Source: Occultella glacieicola
GTDB taxonomy: Bacteria > Actinomycetota > Actinomycetes > Actinomycetales > Beutenbergiaceae
Direction: 5' to 3'
Assembly: GCF_004353825.1 (NCBI RefSeq)
Contig: NZ_SMNA01000001.1
Span: 434,001 to 498,000 of the forward strand
Length of the DNA: 64,000 nucleotides
The translations under genes were made by a program, and so were the position numbers. This document shows positions 40,900-48,946 of this stretch, piece after piece (position 1 is the stretch's first letter; each line of letters begins with the position of its first letter). The notes under the pieces are model-generated. The model ran no database searches and had not been told where the DNA came from. It saw only the letters and a program-made list of their open reading frames with translations.

Positions 40900-43875
40900 G
40901 TGCTGCAGCTACTCGCTTTGCACCTTCTCGCCGCCGTGGCTGCGCCTGCCATCATGCGGCGATTCGGTCGCAAGGGGTTCCTGCCGCTGGCGTTGGTGCC
41001 CGGGTCGGCGGCGGTCTGGGCGGTCGTGAACACGGGTGCCGTGGTGGACGGGCGCGGTCCCACGCTGGACGTGTCCTGGATCCCGGCGCTGGACATGTCG
41101 TTGTCCTTCCGGCTGGACGTCCTGTCCTGGCTCATGGTGATCCTGGTGGGCGGTGTCGGCGCCATCGTGCTCGGCTACTGCGCCTGGTACTTCGCCTCCG
41201 GTGCCAAGTTCCTGGGCCGGTTCGCAGGGGTCTTCGTCGCATTCGCCGGGGCGATGCTCGGGCTCGTCACCACGGACAACACGCTCGTGCTGTACGTGTT
41301 CTGGGAACTCACCACGGTGTTCTCCTACCTGCTGATCGGGCACTACTTCGACCGCAAGGGCGCCCGCCGGGCCGCGATGCAGGCGATCATCGTGACCACC
41401 CTCGGCGGGCTCGCGATGCTGTTCGGCTTCCTCATCCTCGGCGAGGCCGAGGGTGGCTCGTACACGATCTCCGAACTGATCGCCGCACCGCCGGCAGGCG
41501 GTGGGCTGGTGACCGCCGCGATCGTGCTGGTCCTCGTCGGCGCGATCAGCAAGTCCGCGCTCGTGCCGTTCCACTTCTGGCTCCCCGGGGCGATGGCCGC
41601 TCCGACACCGGTGAGCGCCTACCTGCACGCCGCCGCGATGGTGAAGGCCGGTGTGTACCTGGTCGCCCGGTTCGCGCCCGGCTTCGCCGAGACGCCGGTG
41701 TGGCAGTGGATGATCCTGCTCACCGGTGGCGCCACGATGATCCTCGGCGGCTACCGTGCGCTGCGTCAGCACGACCTGAAACTGCTCCTCGCGTTCGGCA
41801 CCGTCAGCCAGCTCGGCTTCCTGATCCTGCTGGTGGGGCAGGCCGACCGGGCCGTCGCGCTCGCCGGGCTCGCCCTCATCGGCGCACACGCCATGTTCAA
41901 GGCCGCCCTGTTCCTGACCGTCGGCGTCATCGACGCCGCCGCCGGCACCCGGGACCTGCGCCAGCTCTCCGGGCTGGCCAAGCACCTCCCGTGGGCCACC
42001 GTGCCCGGGGTGCTCGCCGCGTTCTCGATGGTGGGGCTGCCCCCGTTCGCCGGCTACGTCGGCAAGGAGGCGGCCCTCGAGGCTCTCGTGCACCTCGATG
42101 ACCCGATGTCCGTGGCCGTGCTTGTCGTCGTCGTGATCGGGTCCATCCTCACGTTCGCCTACGGGATGCGCTTCCTCTGGGGTGCGTTCGCCCGGAAGAA
42201 GGGCGTGCCGGACACGTCGGTGGACAAGGAGGCGACCGGTCTCTACGTGGCGCCGAACGTGCTCGCCTTCGCCGGGCTGTTCGCCGGCCTGTTCCCGGTG
42301 GCCGGAGAGACCCTGCTGGCGCCGTACGCGGACACCTACCCCCAGGGCGAGCCCGGGCACCTGACCCTCTGGGGCGGTTTCGGGATCCCGCTGCTGCTGA
42401 CCGGTGTGATCATCGTGGCCGGACTGCTCCTGATGCTCGGCCGGACCGCGATCGAACGGGCCCAGGAGCTGGTCTCCGTCGGTCCGGACGCGGACCGGAC
42501 CTACCGCGGCACGATGCGCCGGCTGGACAGCATCTCGGTCGCGGTCACCTCGATCACCCAGCGTGGTTCGCTGCCCGTCTACCTGGGCCTGATCCTCCTC
42601 ACCACCGTGGTGATGATCTGGACCTCCGCCTACGCCGGAGGGCTGCGCATCGGTGCGCTCAAGCCCTGGGACTACCCGGTCCAGGCGGGGGTGGCGGTCG
42701 TGATCGCGGTGGCCGCGTTCCTGACCGCGCGGGCCCGGCGCCGGCTGAAGGCCGTGGTCCTGCTGGGCATCACCGGCTACGGGGTCGTGCTGCTGTTCGC
42801 GCTGCAGGGCGCCCCCGACCTGGCCCTGACCCAGGCCCTGGTGGAGACGATCACCCTGGTCGTGTTCATCCTGGTCCTGCGCCGGCTGCCGGCCTACTTC
42901 TCGAACCGGCCGCTCAAGGCGAGCCGGTGGTGGCGGGCGATCCTCGCGACCATCGTCGGGGTGACCGTGACGTTCGTGGCGCTCGTGATCCCGAACGCGC
43001 GGGTCACCGACACCATCGCGGAGCTGTTCCCCGAGGAGGCCTACAACTTCGGCTACGGCAGGAACATCGTCAACGTCACGCTCGTGGACATCCGGGCCTG
43101 GGACACGATGGGTGAGATCTCGGTCCTGCTGGTCGCCGCCACCGGTGTCGCGTCCCTGGTGTTCCTCCGGGCCCGGGCGGGCCGCGTCGAGCGGATCCGC
43201 GACCATGACATGGACCGGGGCTCGGTCTGGGCCAGCGACTCCCCGGGTGACGACGCGCTGGTACGGCGGTCCCGGACTCAGCCGGTGCGCAGCACCCGGA
43301 ACCGCCGGTGGATCAGCGCCGGCGTCGCCCTCGCGCCGCACCGGCGGTCGGTGATCTTCGAGGTCGCCACCCGGCTGATCTTCCACACGATGCTCGTGTT
43401 CGCCGTCTACCTGCTCTTCGCCGGGCACAACTCACCCGGCGGTGGGTTCGTCGCCGGCCTGGTGGCCGGTATCGCGCTGACCGTCCGCTACCTGGCCGGC
43501 GGCCGGTACGAGCTCGGCGAGGCGGCGCCGGTCCTGCCCGGTCTTCTCCTCGGCAGCGGGCTGTTCCTCTCCGCCGGCGCCGGGGCTGTGCCGCTCGCGT
43601 TCGGCGGTGTGGTGCTGCAGTCCGCGGTGATCGACTTCCACCTCGGCTACCTCGGCGACGTGCACCTGGTCACCACACTCTTCTTCGACATCGGGGTGTT
43701 CCTGGTGGTCGTCGGCCTGATGCTGGACATCCTGCGCTCGCTCGGCGCCGAGGTGGACCGCCAGGGCGAGGCCGAGGGCCGCGCGGCGCCGGACGTCGCC
43801 CACGACTCGCCGCGATCCACCGCGGACGATGCCCAGCCCCTCGAGGACGCCCTGGCCGGAGGTGGCCCCCGATGA
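40900..43875 (+). CDS. mrpA: Na+/H+ antiporter subunit A (MrpA/MnhA), with MrpB-like end
   Basis: A 991-residue polytopic membrane protein, the largest subunit of the Mrp sodium/proton antiporter. The NuoL-like antiporter core spans roughly residues 100-430 (DNTLVLYVFWELTTVFSYLLI, ISKSALVPFHFWLPGAMAAP with the key Lys, AYLHAAAMVKAGVYL). A middle region follows, and the last 170 residues (HTMLVFAVYLLFAGHNSPGG, VLQSAVIDFHLGYLGDVHLV) are the MrpB domain, so B is fused to A and no separate mrpB exists. It is the first gene of a six-gene operon. Its stop overlaps the start of mrpC (ATGA). GTG start with AGGAG. Confidence 0.95.
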   Translation: MLQLLALHLLAAVAAPAIMRRFGRKGFLPLALVPGSAAVWAVVNTGAVVDGRGPTLDVSWIPALDMSLSFRLDVLSWLMVILVGGVGAIVLGYCAWYFASGAKFLGRFAGVFVAFAGAMLGLVTTDNTLVLYVFWELTTVFSYLLIGHYFDRKGARRAAMQAIIVTTLGGLAMLFGFLILGEAEGGSYTISELIAAPPAGGGLVTAAIVLVLVGAISKSALVPFHFWLPGAMAAPTPVSAYLHAAAMVKAGVYLVARFAPGFAETPVWQWMILLTGGATMILGGYRALRQHDLKLLLAFGTVSQLGFLILLVGQADRAVALAGLALIGAHAMFKAALFLTVGVIDAAAGTRDLRQLSGLAKHLPWATVPGVLAAFSMVGLPPFAGYVGKEAALEALVHLDDPMSVAVLVVVVIGSILTFAYGMRFLWGAFARKKGVPDTSVDKEATGLYVAPNVLAFAGLFAGLFPVAGETLLAPYADTYPQGEPGHLTLWGGFGIPLLLTGVIIVAGLLLMLGRTAIERAQELVSVGPDADRTYRGTMRRLDSISVAVTSITQRGSLPVYLGLILLTTVVMIWTSAYAGGLRIGALKPWDYPVQAGVAVVIAVAAFLTARARRRLKAVVLLGITGYGVVLLFALQGAPDLALTQALVETITLVVFILVLRRLPAYFSNRPLKASRWWRAILATIVGVTVTFVALVIPNARVTDTIAELFPEEAYNFGYGRNIVNVTLVDIRAWDTMGEISVLLVAATGVASLVFLRARAGRVERIRDHDMDRGSVWASDSPGDDALVRRSRTQPVRSTRNRRWISAGVALAPHRRSVIFEVATRLIFHTMLVFAVYLLFAGHNSPGGGFVAGLVAGIALTVRYLAGGRYELGEAAPVLPGLLLGSGLFLSAGAGAVPLAFGGVVLQSAVIDFHLGYLGDVHLVTTLFFDIGVFLVVVGLMLDILRSLGAEVDRQGEAEGRAAPDVAHDSPRSTADDAQPLEDALAGGGPR

Positions 43876-44393
43876 TCGACATGACACCGAACGTCACCCT
43901 CGCGATCGTGGTCGGCGTCCTCGTCGGTACCGGGGTGTACCTGCTCCTGGAGCGCAGCCTGTCCCGCGTCATCATCGGCGTGACCCTGATCAGCAACGGC
44001 GTGAACGTCCTGATGCTGATCGCCGGGGGAGCCGCCGGCGGTCCACCGCTGATCGGTAGCGGTCCCAACGAGGAGATGGCCGACCCGTTGCCCCAGGCGA
44101 TGGTCCTCACCGCGATCGTCATCAACCTCGGCCTGACCGCCTTCGTGCTCGCGATGGCCTACCGGAGCTGGCAGCTGCACGGCCATGACGAGGTGCAGGA
44201 CGACCTCGAGGACCGCCGGATCGCGCGCCGCGCCGAACGCGGTGCGGTGGACCGGCGAGCGGACGACGTCGGCACCAACCTGGCCATCGAGGCCGCCGAG
44301 GCACGTGACGAGACCGAGGAGGTACCCCTGGTCACCGGACACGGGCCGCAGCTGGGTGCCGAGGACCACGAGGTCAAGGGAGAGCGATCATGA
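43872..44393 (+). CDS. mrpC: Na+/H+ antiporter subunit C (MrpC, NuoK-like)
   Basis: A 173-residue membrane protein. Three NuoK-like transmembrane segments (VTLAIVVGVLVGTGVYLLLE, VIIGVTLISNGVNVLMLIAG, ADPLPQAMVLTAIVINLGLT) are followed by an acidic cytoplasmic tail of about 60 residues that is longer than usual. ATG at 43872 overlaps the mrpA stop by 4 bases; its own stop overlaps the mrpD start. Confidence 0.95.
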   Translation: MIDMTPNVTLAIVVGVLVGTGVYLLLERSLSRVIIGVTLISNGVNVLMLIAGGAAGGPPLIGSGPNEEMADPLPQAMVLTAIVINLGLTAFVLAMAYRSWQLHGHDEVQDDLEDRRIARRAERGAVDRRADDVGTNLAIEAAEARDETEEVPLVTGHGPQLGAEDHEVKGERS

Positions 44394-45928
44394 CCTGGCT
44401 CGTCCCGCTACCGGTCGTCGTCCCGCTGATCGCGGCCGGCCTGGCCCTGGCCATGTCCCGGCGCCCGCGGGTCCAGGGCGCGATCTCGGTGGCCGCCCTG
44501 AGCATCGTGCTCGCGGTCGCCATCGGCCTGATCTTCGTCACCCACACCCAGGGCCCGCAGGTCGTGAACGTCGGTGGCTGGTCGGCGCCTGTGGGGATCG
44601 CGCTCGTCGGTGACCGGCTCTCCGCCCTGATGCTGCTCGTCTCGGCGATCGTGCTGCTGTGCGTGCTCCTGTACTCGCTGGCGCAGGGCATCGCCGACGG
44701 CAACGAGGGTGCGCCGGTCGCCATCTACCACCCGACCTATCTGGTCCTTTCCGCCGGGGTCGCCAACGCGTTCCTGTCCGGGGACCTGTTCAACCTCTAC
44801 GTCGGGTTCGAGATCCTGCTCGCGGCCTCGTTCGTCCTGCTCACCCTCGGTGGGACCGGCGAACGGATCCGGGCCGGGTCGATCTACGTCATCGTCTCGC
44901 TGCTGTCCTCGGTGCTGTTCCTGATATCGATCGCGATGATCTACGCGGCGACCGGCACGCTGAACCTCGCCCAGCTGTCCGAGCGGCTGCTCGAGATCGA
45001 CCCCGGGGTGCGCCTGGTCCTGCAGGTGATGCTGTTGATGGGCTTCGCGATCAAGGCCGCGGTGTTCCCACTCTCGGCCTGGCTACCCGATTCGTATCCG
45101 ACGGCGCCGGCCCCGGTCACCGCCGTGTTCGCCGGGTTGCTGACCAAGGTCGGGGTGTACGCGATCATCCGGATGCAGACGTTGCTGTTCACCGACGGCG
45201 CCCTGGACACCGTCCTGATGTGGGCGGCGCTCCTGACGATGCTCGTGGGCATCATCGGCGCCGTGGCCCAGGACGACATCAAACGTTTGCTGTCCTTCAC
45301 GCTGGTCAGCCATATCGGCTACATGATCTTCGGGATCTCGCTGGCGAACCAGACGGGACTGTCCTCGGCCATCTTCTATGTGGCCCACCACATCACCGTG
45401 CAGACCGCGCTGTTCCTGGTCGCCGGCCTCATCGAGCGCCGTGGCGGGACCACGTCGCTGGAGAAGCTCGGCAGCCTCGGCAAGTTCGCGCCGGCCCTAG
45501 CGATCCTGTTCTTCGTGCCCGCGATGAACCTGGCCGGGATCCCGCCGATGTCCGGCTTCCTCGGTAAGGTCGGCCTGCTCCAGGCGGGCCTGGAACTGGG
45601 GTCGCCGCTGGCCCTGGCGACGGTCGCCGGCGGCCTGCTCACGTCCCTGCTCACGCTCTACGCCGTGGTCAAGGCCTGGAACAAGGCGTTCTGGCAGGAC
45701 GCCCCCGAGAAGCTGCCCGGCGACAGCACGCCGCGTTCGATGTTCGGCCCGGCCGCGGTCCTCGCCGCCCTCGGGGTGCTGTTCGCGGTGGTCGGCGGCC
45801 CGCTGTACCACTACACCGACGCGGCGGCCCGGGACCTGCAGGCCCAGACCCCGTACGTCGACGCGGTGCTGGTGCATGGCGACCGGGGCGAGGGCGACTC
45901 CGACGCGGCCGGGGGTGACGACGGATGA
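44390..45928 (+). CDS. mrpD: Na+/H+ antiporter subunit D (MrpD, NuoM/N-like)
   Basis: A 512-residue protein with about 14 transmembrane segments, the second antiporter-like subunit. Visible core: FNLYVGFEILLAASFVLLTL, LMGFAIKAAVFPLSAWLPDS (with the conserved Lys in the NuoN-type helix), AVFAGLLTKVGVYAIIRMQ, and LLSFTLVSHIGYMIFG. Overlaps mrpC (ATGA) and mrpE. Confidence 0.96.
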   Translation: MTWLVPLPVVVPLIAAGLALAMSRRPRVQGAISVAALSIVLAVAIGLIFVTHTQGPQVVNVGGWSAPVGIALVGDRLSALMLLVSAIVLLCVLLYSLAQGIADGNEGAPVAIYHPTYLVLSAGVANAFLSGDLFNLYVGFEILLAASFVLLTLGGTGERIRAGSIYVIVSLLSSVLFLISIAMIYAATGTLNLAQLSERLLEIDPGVRLVLQVMLLMGFAIKAAVFPLSAWLPDSYPTAPAPVTAVFAGLLTKVGVYAIIRMQTLLFTDGALDTVLMWAALLTMLVGIIGAVAQDDIKRLLSFTLVSHIGYMIFGISLANQTGLSSAIFYVAHHITVQTALFLVAGLIERRGGTTSLEKLGSLGKFAPALAILFFVPAMNLAGIPPMSGFLGKVGLLQAGLELGSPLALATVAGGLLTSLLTLYAVVKAWNKAFWQDAPEKLPGDSTPRSMFGPAAVLAALGVLFAVVGGPLYHYTDAAARDLQAQTPYVDAVLVHGDRGEGDSDAAGGDDG

Positions 45929-46560
45929 GGGTGAGTGGATCACGCAAGTGGCTCGAGAAGATCCCGATGGTGCTGTGGCTCACGGTGCTCTGGGTGCTGT
46001 TCTGGGGCGACCTGAGCCTGGCGAACGTGCTCGCCGGCGCGCTGATCGGGCTCTTCGTGATGACCGTGATGCCGATGCCGCGGATCGGCTTCGAGGGCCG
46101 GGTCTCCTTCATCGGTACCGCGATCCTGCTCGGGAAGTTCGCCGTCGACGTCCTCCTGGCCTCCGTGCAGGTGGCCCGCCAGGCCCTTAGGTTCGGGCAC
46201 GACCCGCACGGCGCGGTGATCAGGGTGCCCCTGCGGTCCCACTCGGACCTCTACCTGACCCTCACCGCGGTGCTCTGCTCCCTGGTGCCCGGTTCCATCA
46301 TCGTGGAGGCGCACCGGCTGTCCGGCACCCTGTACGTGCACGTCCTGGATGTGCCGGCCGCGGGCGGGATCGCTAAGGCGAAGGCGGACGTGCTCGCCCA
46401 GGAGCGACGGGTGCTGTACGCGCTCGCGACCGACGCCGACATCGCCGAGGCGGGGCTGCCGCCCCGGCCGTGGAAGCGGGGCCGCACCGACGGGCCCGAC
46501 CCGACCACCGCCGTCGGGCCCTCCGGCCCGGCCGGCGACGACCAGGCGGTGACCCGATGA
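45925..46560 (+). CDS. mrpE: Na+/H+ antiporter subunit E (MrpE)
   Basis: A 211-residue protein with two or three N-terminal membrane segments (PMVLWLTVLWVLFWGDLSLA; NVLAGALIGLFVMTVMPMP) and a soluble alpha/beta domain (YLTLTAVLCSLVPGSIIVEA, TLYVHVLD). It has a C-terminal extension rich in Pro/Gly. Start overlaps mrpD by 4 bases and the stop overlaps mrpF. Confidence 0.94.
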   Translation: MRVSGSRKWLEKIPMVLWLTVLWVLFWGDLSLANVLAGALIGLFVMTVMPMPRIGFEGRVSFIGTAILLGKFAVDVLLASVQVARQALRFGHDPHGAVIRVPLRSHSDLYLTLTAVLCSLVPGSIIVEAHRLSGTLYVHVLDVPAAGGIAKAKADVLAQERRVLYALATDADIAEAGLPPRPWKRGRTDGPDPTTAVGPSGPAGDDQAVTR

Positions 46561-46898
46561 GTGTGGGTGTGCTGATCACGTGCGGGGTGCTGCTCACGGC
46601 GGCCGCCATACTTGCGATGAGCCGGGTGGAGCGCGGGCCGAGCATGCTCGACCGGATCGTGGCGATCGACGTGATGGTGGCCGCGATCATCGGCTGCCTC
46701 ACCATCCTGTCGGCCTGGACCGGACGCTCCGACCTGGTGCCGGTGCTCATGGTGCTCGCCCTGGTCGGGTTCGTCGGGTCCGTGACGCTGGCCCGGTTCG
46801 CGGCCGCCGAACCCGAGGAGGAACGCCGCATCCTCACCCCCGAGGAGATCGCCGAGGCGGACGCCAAGGTGCGGGCCGAACTGGAGGAGGAGTCGTGA
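46557..46898 (+). CDS. mrpF: Na+/H+ antiporter subunit F (MrpF)
   Basis: A 113-residue protein with three membrane segments (GVLITCGVLLTAAAILAMS; RIVAIDVMVAAIIGCLTIL; VPVLMVLALVGFVGSVTLA) and the conserved GPSMLDRIVAIDV near the second. A charged tail follows. Overlapping ATGA with mrpE and GTGA with mrpG. Confidence 0.94.
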   Translation: MSVGVLITCGVLLTAAAILAMSRVERGPSMLDRIVAIDVMVAAIIGCLTILSAWTGRSDLVPVLMVLALVGFVGSVTLARFAAAEPEEERRILTPEEIAEADAKVRAELEEES

Positions 46899-47275
46899 AC
46901 GCCTCGGACGTCGTCACCGTCGCCTCGTCGGTGCTCCTGGTCCTGGGGAGCCTGCTCACCCTGATCGCCGCCATCGGCGTGACCAGGTTCCCGGACCTGC
47001 TCGCCCGCATGCACGCCGCGACCAAACCCCAGGTGCTCGGCCTGGTGCTGATGATGACCGGCCTGGCCCTGTCGCTGGGTGACTCACAGCTGGGGTGGAA
47101 GCTCACCCTGGTGGTGCTCTTCCAACTGATCACCGCGCCCGTCTCGGCGCACATGGTCGGGCGGGCCGGCTACCGCACCGGCAAGGTGCGTTCGGACCTG
47201 CTCGTGGTCGACGAACTCACCGAGGACCTGCGGGCCGCTCGCGAGGAGACGGACCGCGAGCAAGCGGGCCGCTGA
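46895..47275 (+). CDS. mrpG: Na+/H+ antiporter subunit G (MrpG)
   Basis: A 126-residue protein with three membrane segments and the PhaG/MnhG signature GVTRFPDLLARMHAATKPQV. The GTG start at 46895 overlaps the mrpF stop. It is the last gene of the operon, which together encodes the complex that exports sodium and helps with pH and salt stress. A convergent small gene follows at 47314. Confidence 0.95.
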   Translation: MNASDVVTVASSVLLVLGSLLTLIAAIGVTRFPDLLARMHAATKPQVLGLVLMMTGLALSLGDSQLGWKLTLVVLFQLITAPVSAHMVGRAGYRTGKVRSDLLVVDELTEDLRAAREETDREQAGR

Positions 47276-47313
47276 CCCGTCGTCGGGCGCCGGTGACCAC
47301 CGGTGCGGGCTGC

Positions 47314-47562
47314 TCAGCCCTTCGTGAGGTCCCCGGAGGACAACCACTTACCGGCCGTCCGGGTGGCGAACGTCCGCGCGAACGCGACCACGGCGCCGCT
47401 GACCGCCGCGAACACCACGAGTTCGGTCAGGCTGATCTCGCCATCGTCCGCCGTGGGCGGCTCGTGCCCGGTGACGCCCTTCCAGGCCAGTTCGATGACC
47501 TTGTTCGCGGCGAACCCGGCGGCGATGGCGGCGACGGTGGTCACGATCTTCTGGGCGTTCAT
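47314..47562 (-). CDS. DUF4235 domain-containing protein
   Basis: An 82-residue membrane protein with two hydrophobic segments: residues about 5-25 (IVTTVAAIAAGFAANKVIEL) and 48-68 (LVVFAAVSGAVVAFARTFAT). The pattern WKGVTGHEPPTADDGEISLTE between them is typical of DUF4235. The function is unknown. It lies between the mrp operon (convergent) and the thiamine transporter (divergent). Confidence 0.88.
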   Translation of the reverse strand: MNAQKIVTTVAAIAAGFAANKVIELAWKGVTGHEPPTADDGEISLTELVVFAAVSGAVVAFARTFATRTAGKWLSSGDLTKG

Positions 47563-47669
47563 GCGGGCTCCTCGGATTGCGGGTCGGCGCCCCCAGCCTA
47601 TCCGTCAAGGACCGCGCACCGCCCGGCGAGGCGAGCACCCGGGCGCGGTGTACGGTTGAGCCCACAAAC

Positions 47670-47752
47670 GACAGGGGAGCGCGACAGCGCTGAGAGTGCG
47701 GCCCGCCGCAGACCCTCGAACCTGCACCGGTTAGCACCGGCGAAGGGAGTCG
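47670..47752 (+). promoter_or_regulatory. TPP riboswitch (THI element)
   Basis: The conserved core is visible in order: GGGGAGC at 47674-47680, CTGAGAGT at 47690-47697, GACCCTCGAACCTG at 47711-47724, and GGTTAGCACCGGCGAAGGGA at 47729-47748. A -10-like TACGGT lies at 47651-47656. It controls the thiamine ABC transporter genes that follow; thiamine pyrophosphate binding should lower expression. Confidence 0.95.
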
Positions 47753-47792
47753 AGTCTTCTCTCCCAGGTGGCGTTCACGCGCCATCTGGACC

Positions 47793-47816
47793 CCTTCTCA
47801 ATGTCCGTTGAGGAGG
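47793..47816 (+). promoter_or_regulatory. Ribosome-site-sequestering hairpin of the TPP riboswitch
   Basis: CCTTCTCAA (47793-47801) can pair with TTGAGGAGG (47808-47816) in a 9-pair stem with one G-U. That would hide the GAGGAGG ribosome binding site of the thiamine-binding protein gene, so control is probably at translation. No alternative terminator with a T-run is seen. Confidence 0.6.
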
Positions 47817-47822
47817 AAGCAC

Positions 47823-48935
47823 ATGTTCCATCACACACACGCTCCGGGTGCCGCACCCGCACGCCGCCGCCGCGCCGCTGCCGGCCTGGGGGCGGTCGCG
47901 GTGTCGGTCGGGCTGGCGCTCGCCGGTTGCTCGCTGACCGGGGGCGACGGCGCCGGAGAGTCCAGCGAGGACGGTGGCGGCGGCCTGCTGCGGGTCGTCA
48001 CGCACGACTCGTTCAGCCTGTCCGAGGACCTGATCGCCCAGTTCGAGTCCGACTCCGGCTACACGCTGGAGTTCAGCGCCCCCGGTGACGGCGGCGCCCT
48101 GGTGAACCAGCTGATCCTCACCTCGGACGCCCCGCTCGGGGACGTCGCGTTCGGCGTCGACAACTCCTTCGCCAGCCGCGCCATCGACGCCGGGGTCTTC
48201 GAGCCGTACACACCCGGGAACCTGCCGGCCAGTGCCGAGCAGTACCTGGCCGACGACGCCGGCTCGCTCACCCCGATCGACGTGGGCGACGTCTGCCTGA
48301 ACGTCGACCACACCTGGTTCGCCGAGCACGGCATCGCCGAACCGGCCACCCTCGAGGACCTGCTCGCGCCCGAGTACGAGGGGCTGACCGTGGTGTCCAA
48401 CCCGGCCACCTCCTCCCCGGGGCTCGCCTTCCTGCTGGCCACGGTGGGCGCGTTCGGCGAGGACGGTTGGGTGGACTACTGGAGCCAGCTGGCCGCGAAC
48501 GGGCTCAAGGTGGTGCAGGGCTGGTCCGACGCCTACTCCGTGGACTTCTCCGGCTCCTCCGGTCAGGGCGCGTACCCGATCGTGCTCTCCTACTCCACGT
48601 CGCCGGCGTTCGAGGTGGCCGAGGGTGCGGACGCCGCCCCCACCGGAGCCCTGCTGGACACCTGCTTCCGGCAGGTCGAGTACGCCGGGGTGCTGGCCGG
48701 GGCCGAGAACCCCGAGGGGGCCAGGGCATTCATCGACTTCCTGCTCTCCGCCGGGGTGCAGGCGGACATCCCGGGCCAGATGTACGTCTACCCCGTGGAC
48801 GACAGCATCGACCTGCCCGAGTCCTGGACCGCGTTCGCGCCGCTCGCCCCCGAGCCGTTCGAGGTCGCGACCGAGGAGATCGACGCGAACCGGGACGCGT
48901 GGATCGAGACCTGGACCGACACCGTGATCGGCTGA
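47823..48935 (+). CDS. Thiamine ABC transporter, substrate-binding lipoprotein
   Basis: A 370-residue lipoprotein with a basic N-terminus and lipobox LALAGC (Cys36), so it is anchored outside the membrane. The mature part fits the ThiB/TbpA family (LRVVTHDSFSLSEDLIAQFE; GDVAFGVDNSFASRA; VQGWSDAYSVDFSGSSGQGA; QMYVYPVD). It binds thiamine and hands it to the permease. ATG at 47823 has GAGGAGG as ribosome site; the frame's earlier GTG is inside the riboswitch hairpin. First gene of the three-gene operon. Confidence 0.93.
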   Translation: MFHHTHAPGAAPARRRRAAAGLGAVAVSVGLALAGCSLTGGDGAGESSEDGGGGLLRVVTHDSFSLSEDLIAQFESDSGYTLEFSAPGDGGALVNQLILTSDAPLGDVAFGVDNSFASRAIDAGVFEPYTPGNLPASAEQYLADDAGSLTPIDVGDVCLNVDHTWFAEHGIAEPATLEDLLAPEYEGLTVVSNPATSSPGLAFLLATVGAFGEDGWVDYWSQLAANGLKVVQGWSDAYSVDFSGSSGQGAYPIVLSYSTSPAFEVAEGADAAPTGALLDTCFRQVEYAGVLAGAENPEGARAFIDFLLSAGVQADIPGQMYVYPVDDSIDLPESWTAFAPLAPEPFEVATEEIDANRDAWIETWTDTVIG

Positions 48936-48946
48936 GGAACCGAGCG

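Noticed and set aside
40909-43428. 839-codon minus-strand frame opposite mrpA
   Set aside because: Antisense shadow of mrpA with His/Asp/Gln-rich nonsense and no motif.
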